From positions 1-17,499 of the forward strand of contig WGAB01000072.1 in the NCBI GenBank assembly GCA_015489295.1: a DNA stretch of 17,499 nucleotides. The letters run 5' to 3'. The DNA comes from Caldifarciminota bacterium (GTDB taxonomy: Bacteria > WOR-3 > Hydrothermia > WGAB01). The translations under genes were made by a program, and so were the position numbers. The notes under the pieces were generated by a model, which was not told the origin of the DNA, ran no database searches, and saw only the letters and a list, made by a program, of their open reading frames with translations. Shown piece by piece: positions 13,323 through 17,499 of the stretch (its first letter is position 1; the number at the start of each line of letters is the position of its first letter).

Positions 13323-14672
13323 ATGACCGTTTCCCTGGTGCTCACCGTGCCGCGGGAGCGCGTGCAGGTGCCGGCACACCGGTTCGACGAGGTCCATGTG
13401 GTGCCGCCGGAGCACCTGGCCACAACGCTGAATCGCCTTTCCGGGGATGTGCTCCTGATCACCGAACCCGAGGTGCACCTGCCGGAGGCAGGCCTGGACC
13501 GGTTCCTGCACACGCCGGGAGCCTGGCTCTACAGCGACTACGAGGAGGAGGGCCGCCGCCATCGGCTGCTGCCCGACCTCGGCGACATCACCGAGCGCTT
13601 CAAAACCGGGCCCGTGCAACTGATCCGGCGGGAGGTACGGGCACGCACGGGCGGCGCCCGGCCTTGGCGGTTCGCCACCCTGTACGACCTGCGGCTCCAC
13701 TGGATGGAACAGGGCGGCACCCTCACCCACATCCCCGAGCCCCTGTACCGCAAGGTGCCCCGGGAGGACGCCCTGCAGCAGATGGTGAAGTCCGACAGCT
13801 TCGCCTATCTCTTTTACTCGCCCGAGGCCGACCGCGAGTACGAAACGGTGTTCAAGCAGTGGCTGCGCCGCCAGGGGGCGTTCCTGGACGGCACCTACGA
13901 TCCCCTGCCCGACGACGCCGACGCCTACCCGGTGACGGTCAGCGTCATCATCCCGGTCAAGGACCGGCAGGATTACATCGGCGCGGCCATTGAGAGCGTG
14001 GTCCGGGGTACCTTTTCCGACTTTGAGGTGATCGTGGTGGATGCGGGGTCCACCGACCGCACGCCGGAGATCGTCAAAGGATGGGCCAGCCGGGACCCCC
14101 GGGTTCGTTACCTGTGGAAGCCGCCGGGCAACATCGCCCAGGCCCTGAACTTCGGCCTGCGGCACGCCCGTGGCCGCTACATCGCCCAGCTGGATTCCGA
14201 CGACTTCTACGAGCCCGACACCCTGGCCGAGATGGTGGCCTACATGGACCGCCATCCCGAGGTGGGGCTCGCCATCTCCTATTACCGGGTGACCGATCCC
14301 GAGGGCCGGCCCCTGCCCCTGGAGCCCATCAAGCACCTGGAGTACGACCGCAACAACATCCTGCGGGTGGACGGCGCCGGGGCCCTGCGGTTCTTCCGCC
14401 ATGCGGTGTTCAAGATCCTGGGGCCCTACAACGAGGTGCAGTTCGGCGATTATGCCGAGGACTACGACATGGTGCTCCGGATCTCCGAGCGGTTTCGCGT
14501 GGGCCGGGTGCACCGGGTGCTGTACAACTACCGGCGGCACGAGGGTTCCACGGATGCCACGCGAAGCCTTGTGGACAAGGCGGTCAAGAAAACCGCCATC
14601 CGGAAAACCGCCTTGCAGCGCCGCCGCCTCCGCAACCAAACCCTGCAGATGATGCGGGGGCTGCCGCGGTAA
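13323..14672 (+). CDS. Family 2 glycosyltransferase with a degenerate N-terminal half
   Basis: In this 449-residue protein, residues ~205-410 form a standard GT-A fold glycosyltransferase 2 domain: VSVIIPVKDRQDYIGAAIES, FEVIVVDAGSTDRTPEI, the metal/nucleotide DxD in QLDSDDFYEPDTL (D291, D293), EDYDMVLRISE with the presumed catalytic base (E379/D380), and YRRHEGST. Residues ~1-180 look like the second half of the same fold (LYSDYEEEG, PVQLIRREV, IPEPLYRKVPRED), but the nucleotide-binding strands are shortened and the DxD position reads TEPE. I infer an inactive tandem copy. GT2 enzymes transfer sugars from nucleotide donors to glycans, lipids or proteins; donor and acceptor cannot be told. There is no membrane segment, and the C-terminus (~415-449) is a basic helix that could sit on a membrane. 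It starts 1 nt after the PTPS stop with no clear Shine-Dalgarno, so re-initiation is likely. I see no terminator after it. Confidence 0.92.
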   Translation: MTVSLVLTVPRERVQVPAHRFDEVHVVPPEHLATTLNRLSGDVLLITEPEVHLPEAGLDRFLHTPGAWLYSDYEEEGRRHRLLPDLGDITERFKTGPVQLIRREVRARTGGARPWRFATLYDLRLHWMEQGGTLTHIPEPLYRKVPREDALQQMVKSDSFAYLFYSPEADREYETVFKQWLRRQGAFLDGTYDPLPDDADAYPVTVSVIIPVKDRQDYIGAAIESVVRGTFSDFEVIVVDAGSTDRTPEIVKGWASRDPRVRYLWKPPGNIAQALNFGLRHARGRYIAQLDSDDFYEPDTLAEMVAYMDRHPEVGLAISYYRVTDPEGRPLPLEPIKHLEYDRNNILRVDGAGALRFFRHAVFKILGPYNEVQFGDYAEDYDMVLRISERFRVGRVHRVLYNYRRHEGSTDATRSLVDKAVKKTAIRKTALQRRRLRNQTLQMMRGLPR

Positions 14673-14731
14673 GATCGCCCCTTTCCCCTTTCAGGACAAC
14701 GAAAACGCCGGTTTCCGGAGGGTCCGATGCG

Positions 14732-14770
14732 TTAACCTTCCGTTGACCTTCGGTAACGGCTCTGTTTACC
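14732..14770 (+). promoter_or_regulatory. TTNACC motifs in 11-bp register (candidate OmpR/PhoB-family operator)
   Basis: TTAACC (14732), TTGACC (14743) and TTTACC (14765) lie at offsets 0, 11 and 33, one face of the helix; the slot at 22 reads TAACGG instead. The first two are separated by TTCCG and followed by TTCGG, so the repeat unit is really 11 bp. Tandem half-sites at 11-bp spacing are the hallmark of PhoB/OmpR-family binding; the TTAACA-N5-TTAACA Pho box of Bacillus is the closest known form. CCGTT-N10-AACGG (14740-14759) also forms an inverted repeat here. A possible -10 (TATAGG, 14783-14788) starts 12 bp downstream of the last motif, without a separate -35. It lies upstream of the SPW-repeat gene. 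Confidence 0.5.
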
Positions 14771-14819
14771 CACCTCCCGGAATATAGGAGCGATGGAACG
14801 AAAAACCCCAAAACCTAAA

Positions 14820-14828
14820 AAGGAGGTG
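14820..14828 (+). promoter_or_regulatory. Strong ribosome binding site of the SPW-repeat gene
   Basis: AAGGAGGTG, nearly full anti-Shine-Dalgarno complementarity. The GGAGG core ends 7 nt before the ATG at 14834. It is the strongest site in the window and suggests high expression. Confidence 0.75.
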
Positions 14829-14833
14829 GCATC

Positions 14834-15175
14834 ATGAAGACCGCAAAGAACCTGAACTGGGTGATCGCCCTCGCCGGGATCTGGGAGGTCATCGCTCCCT
14901 TCGTGCTCTCCTACACCAAGGTTTCCTCGGCGATGTGGGACGCCATCATCATCGGCATCGTGCTCGTGATCCTGGGCGTGTGGGCGGCCCTGGCGAACTC
15001 CGCCGGCACCGTGAAGGGCCTGAGCTGGGTGAACGCCATCCTGGGCTTGTGGCTCATCATCGCCCCCTTCATCCTCGCCTACTCCAGCACGGCGGCGGCC
15101 ATGTGGAACGACATCATCGTGGGTGTCATCGTGGTGATCCTGGGTGTGTGGGCCGCTTTGGCCGGAGGCGAATGA
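14834..15175 (+). CDS. SPW-repeat membrane protein (two repeats, four helices)
   Basis: This 113-residue, very hydrophobic protein is built from two 48-residue copies (residues 7-54 and 63-110). Each has the order L(N/S)WV..., then (G)xWxxIAPFxL, then AMW(D/N), then a second helix ending in the identical ILGVWAALA. This is the SPW-repeat pattern, with a Trp and a Pro in each first helix, giving four predicted transmembrane helices. The family's function is unknown; proteins of this size sit in the cytoplasmic membrane. A short MKTAKN head suggests a cytoplasmic N-terminus. It has its own upstream regulatory region, a strong ribosome binding site and an intrinsic terminator right behind it, so it is a single-gene unit. 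It converges on a two-component system that may regulate it through the upstream TTNACC motifs. Confidence 0.88.
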   Translation: MKTAKNLNWVIALAGIWEVIAPFVLSYTKVSSAMWDAIIIGIVLVILGVWAALANSAGTVKGLSWVNAILGLWLIIAPFILAYSSTAAAMWNDIIVGVIVVILGVWAALAGGE

Positions 15176-15202
15176 TCGTCGCCTCCCCTTCATGTACCCT
15201 GC

Positions 15203-15234
15203 CGGGCCCCGCTTCCGCGGGGCCCGAAGTTTTT
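15203..15234 (+). terminator. Intrinsic terminator of the SPW-repeat gene
   Basis: A perfect 10-bp GC stem (CGGGCCCCGC / GCGGGGCCCG) with a TTCC loop, followed by AAG and five T. It lies 27 nt after the SPW stop codon. Read from the minus strand the same stem is not followed by a T-run, so it should act mainly on rightward transcripts. Confidence 0.9.
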
Positions 15235-15240
15235 ATGAAG

Positions 15241-15954
15241 CTATGAAGCAGCCTCGCCGGATTCGGAAAGCGGCACGAAACGGTACCCCATACCCCGAAC
15301 GGTCTGGATCCATCGGGGATCCCCGAGTTTGTTGCGCAGCCGGTGGATGTACACCTTCAGGTAGTCCGGATGGTCCACGGCCTCCTCTCCCCACACCCAC
15401 GAAAGGAGCCGCTCCCGGGACACCACGCGGCCGGCGTTCTTGACCAGGATTTCCAGGAGATGGTACTCGGTGGCGGTCAAACCCAGCCGCTCGCCCTTCA
15501 AATACACGGCCCGCTCGTTGAAATCCACCTTCAGGTCACCGGCCCGATAGGGCTTCTGGTACGCCACCACCGTGCCCTCCACCCGCCGGAACACCGAGCG
15601 GATCCGGGCCATGAGCTCCAGGTGGCCGAAGGGCTTGACGATGTAATCGTCGGCCCCGAGTTCCAGGCCGTGCACCTTGTCCAGTTCGTCGTCCCGCACG
15701 GTGAGGATGATCACCGGCACATCGTTGAAGGCCCGGATCTGCTTGAGCACATCAAAGCCCGACATGTCGGGCATCACCAGGTCCAGGAGTACCAGGTCGT
15801 AGTCGCCCTCCAGGAGTTTCTTCAGGCCTTCCCGGCCGGAATGGGCCACATCCACAGCCCAATCGGGCTCCTGCAGGGTGATGGTCAACCGCACGGCCCG
15901 GGCCAGGTCCGGCTCATCGTCAATCACCAGAATCCGCTTGGTAGCCTGATTCAT
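15241..15954 (-). CDS. OmpR/PhoB-family response regulator
   Basis: This 237-residue protein has the standard two domains. In the receiver (~6-120), the acidic pair is in ILVIDDEPD (D12, D13), the phospho-acceptor is Asp 58 in LVLLDLVMPDMSG, the switch Thr is 85 (IILT), and Lys 107 is in IVKPF; all are intact. The winged-helix DNA-binding domain (~135-230) has LTATEYHLLEIL, the recognition region VDHPDYLKVYIHRLRNKLG and the closing WIQTVRGMGYRF. It should bind tandem DNA repeats as a dimer when phosphorylated by the adjacent kinase. I chose the ATG at 15954 because AGGAGG (15961-15966) lies 6 nt upstream and the receiver begins a few residues later. The frame is open to 16128 but that part mirrors kinase codons. 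It overlaps the kinase gene by 35 nt. It resembles many PhoP/MtrA-type regulators; I cannot assign a specific regulon. Confidence 0.95.
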   Translation of the reverse strand: MNQATKRILVIDDEPDLARAVRLTITLQEPDWAVDVAHSGREGLKKLLEGDYDLVLLDLVMPDMSGFDVLKQIRAFNDVPVIILTVRDDELDKVHGLELGADDYIVKPFGHLELMARIRSVFRRVEGTVVAYQKPYRAGDLKVDFNERAVYLKGERLGLTATEYHLLEILVKNAGRVVSRERLLSWVWGEEAVDHPDYLKVYIHRLRNKLGDPRWIQTVRGMGYRFVPLSESGEAAS

Positions 15955-17499
15955 CGGTTTCCTCCTCGGTGTACAGGGGCAAGGTAAAGCAAAACTCGCT
16001 GCCCCCAAGGGTTGCGTCCTGGATCCAGATGCGGCCTCCGTGGAGCCGCACCAGTTCGCGCACGATGTACAACCCCAGGCCCACTCCTCCCTGGCTGGAG
16101 GAGGCGGGCGAGGTATAGAACTTTTCAAACACCCGGTCGCGGGCCTCCGGGGGGATGCCCGGGCCCTGGTCGGCCACGCACACCGTCGCCTGCTCCTCCG
16201 CCACCTGCACCCGAATCTGGAGGATTCCCTGTTCGGGCGAAAATTTGGCGGCGTTTTCCAGAAGGTTCTCCAGGATGCGGTCCAGGAACCGGGGGTCGGC
16301 CCGCACCACCGGCCCGGGCTCGGGCGCCAGGACCTGCACCGTCAACTGTTTTTGCTGGAACAGAGGCTGGAGCCGGTTCACCACCCGGTGAATCCGGGCC
16401 ACAAGATGCACCGGCCCCGGATGCAACCGCACGGAACGGGCCTCCAGCCGGGCGCTTTCCAGCGTTTCGCTGATGAGGGTTTCCAGCCGGTTCAGGTTCG
16501 CCTCCAAACTCTGACGAATCTCCCGCTGCGTGGCCTCCGGCAGGGAAGGGTAGCGGTCCAGCGAAGCCACCAGGGTCTTGAGCACGGTCAGGGGCGTTTT
16601 GAGTTCGTGGGCGATGGCCGAGAAGAAGGTGGACCGCAGGGCATCAAACCGCCGGAGTTCCTGAACATGGGCCTGTTCCCGCTGGAGCAGCCGGGCGTTG
16701 GCCAGGGCCAGGCTGCCTTCCAGGGCCAGGGCCCGCACGAGCTGCAGGTCCAGGGAATCGGTGGGAGGCGCCGTTTCGTATCCCAAAAGCAACCAGCCCT
16801 GGATCTCGCCGCCGGCCGTCCTCAACGGGGCACACAATACATGTCGGATCTCCGGGTTCTGCACCACCGGCGGCCAGGGTTCCCGCCCGCGCTCACAGGG
16901 AACCAGCTGCCGTTCCCGCGGCAACCAGGGCCAGCGCGGCAGGGTTTGGCCGGGCTGCACCGAGGGCAGGTTCCACACCGCCGCCACCTTCAGGGACCGG
17001 GCATCCTCGGGCGTGAGGATCAACACGGCCCGGGCGTTCAACAGGTCACGGGCGCTTTCCACAATCACCTGGAGCACCCGCTGGAGGTCCATCCGGCTTT
17101 CGCCGAGCTTTACAAAAATCTCGTTCAGCGCCCGTTCCTGGCGCGCCCGGCGCATGGCCTGGAGCCGCTCCTGCTCTTCCCAGCGGAGCACCTGCACAAA
17201 GAGCACCGCGATGCTGCCGAAGAGCAATAGCGCCACAAACCGGTTGATCACACTTAGAGGATCCACAGGCTCCAGATTGTGAAACACCGAGGCGGCCACC
17301 TGCAGGGCATCCACCGTGGCGAGCAGCGCCAGGGCGGTTTTCCAGGGAAAGAACAGGGCGATTTCCAGCACCACCAGGAGCACCAGCAGGAAAAAGGGGC
17401 TCATGTAGCCCCCGGTGAAAGGCAGGATTCCCAGCGCCACGGCCCCATCCCACAGCAGCCAGAGCCAGGAACGGCGGACCAGGCTCCGGGGCCGCTTCA
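15920..17499 (-). CDS. Membrane histidine kinase with GAF domain (5' end beyond the window)
   Basis: At least 525 residues are visible. The N-terminus has three or four hydrophobic segments: WLWLLWDGAVALGILPF, FFLLVLLVVLEIALFFPW, TALALLATVDALQVAASVF and FVALLLFGSIAVLFVQVL. A charged helical linker, then a GAF domain (~115-245 counted from the GTG at 17440), follow. The HisKA domain has FFSAIAHELKTPLTVL (His 278), and HATPase_c has NLLENAAKF, DQGPGIP and GGVGLGLYIV. It is therefore an active-looking membrane sensor kinase paired with the overlapping response-regulator gene. The frame stays open past the GTG at 17440 to the right edge, reading KRPRSLVRRSWLWLLW and preceded by a partial codon ending in TG. 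A basic head followed by a helix makes a start at or just beyond base 17499 more likely than the GTG. The signal is unknown; KdpD-like GAF kinases are a distant alternative. Confidence 0.93.
   Translation of the reverse strand, partial: KRPRSLVRRSWLWLLWDGAVALGILPFTGGYMSPFFLLVLLVVLEIALFFPWKTALALLATVDALQVAASVFHNLEPVDPLSVINRFVALLLFGSIAVLFVQVLRWEEQERLQAMRRARQERALNEIFVKLGESRMDLQRVLQVIVESARDLLNARAVLILTPEDARSLKVAAVWNLPSVQPGQTLPRWPWLPRERQLVPCERGREPWPPVVQNPEIRHVLCAPLRTAGGEIQGWLLLGYETAPPTDSLDLQLVRALALEGSLALANARLLQREQAHVQELRRFDALRSTFFSAIAHELKTPLTVLKTLVASLDRYPSLPEATQREIRQSLEANLNRLETLISETLESARLEARSVRLHPGPVHLVARIHRVVNRLQPLFQQKQLTVQVLAPEPGPVVRADPRFLDRILENLLENAAKFSPEQGILQIRVQVAEEQATVCVADQGPGIPPEARDRVFEKFYTSPASSSQGGVGLGLYIVRELVRLHGGRIWIQDATLGGSEFCFTLPLYTEEETDESGYQADSGD

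Noticed and set aside
14673..14731. Terminator after the glycosyltransferase gene
   Set aside because: Only short CCGG pairings are present and no T-run follows; no intrinsic terminator could be supported.
15955..16128. 58-residue extension of the response regulator
   Set aside because: It is a shadow of the kinase's HATPase codons (Pro, Ser, Cys-rich). A strong AGGAGG precedes the ATG at 15954 and the receiver begins there.
1..17499. CRISPR arrays, tRNA/rRNA genes, insertion sequences, phage genes
   Set aside because: I saw no regularly spaced repeats, cloverleaf-like or rRNA sequence, transposase motif or terminal inverted repeats.

Overview
The window is GC-rich, densely coded bacterial DNA from a Gram-negative (outer-membrane) organism. 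The evidence for an outer membrane is a TonB-dependent receptor whose N-terminus carries a carboxypeptidase-regulatory-like domain, preceded by a lipoprotein. That receptor style, together with an archease, a PTPS/QueD-like enzyme, very large soluble GAF kinases and a clean GC-rich codon bias, suggests a lineage near the FCB superphylum or one of its uncultured, possibly thermophilic, candidate phyla. This placement is inference; no rRNA or marker gene in the window settles it.

Left block, minus strand, 12342 down to 1: six genes read in one direction with overlaps or gaps of at most 12 nt. In transcription order they are an AddB-like nuclease subunit, an AddA/UvrD-like helicase-nuclease, a ~1,307-residue multi-GAF/PAS hybrid histidine kinase with a degenerate receiver, the 16S rRNA m5C967 methyltransferase RsmB, a small lipoprotein, and a TonB-dependent receptor cut by the left edge. 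The layout looks like one operon of more than 11 kb: DNA double-strand-break processing first, then a cytoplasmic sensor and an rRNA-modification enzyme, then envelope genes. A perfect TATAAT lies only 11 nt upstream of the first start codon, so the transcript may be nearly leaderless.

Centre, plus strand, 12542-14672: a divergent three-gene operon with an archease (partner of RtcB RNA ligase), a PTPS/QueD-family protein that lacks the usual catalytic cysteine, and a family 2 glycosyltransferase whose N-terminal half looks like a decayed second copy of the same fold.

Right block: a four-helix SPW-repeat membrane protein (plus strand) has its own upstream region, with TTNACC motifs in 11-bp register, and its own terminator. 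It converges on a minus-strand two-component system: an OmpR/PhoB-type response regulator and a membrane GAF histidine kinase whose 5' end runs off the right edge. The TTNACC array resembles the operators of OmpR/PhoB-family regulators, so the neighbouring regulator is a natural candidate to control the SPW gene.

No tRNA, rRNA, CRISPR array, insertion sequence or prophage signal was seen. The strongest leads are the TTNACC array, the degenerate receiver in the giant kinase, the Cys-less PTPS and the composition of the six-gene operon.
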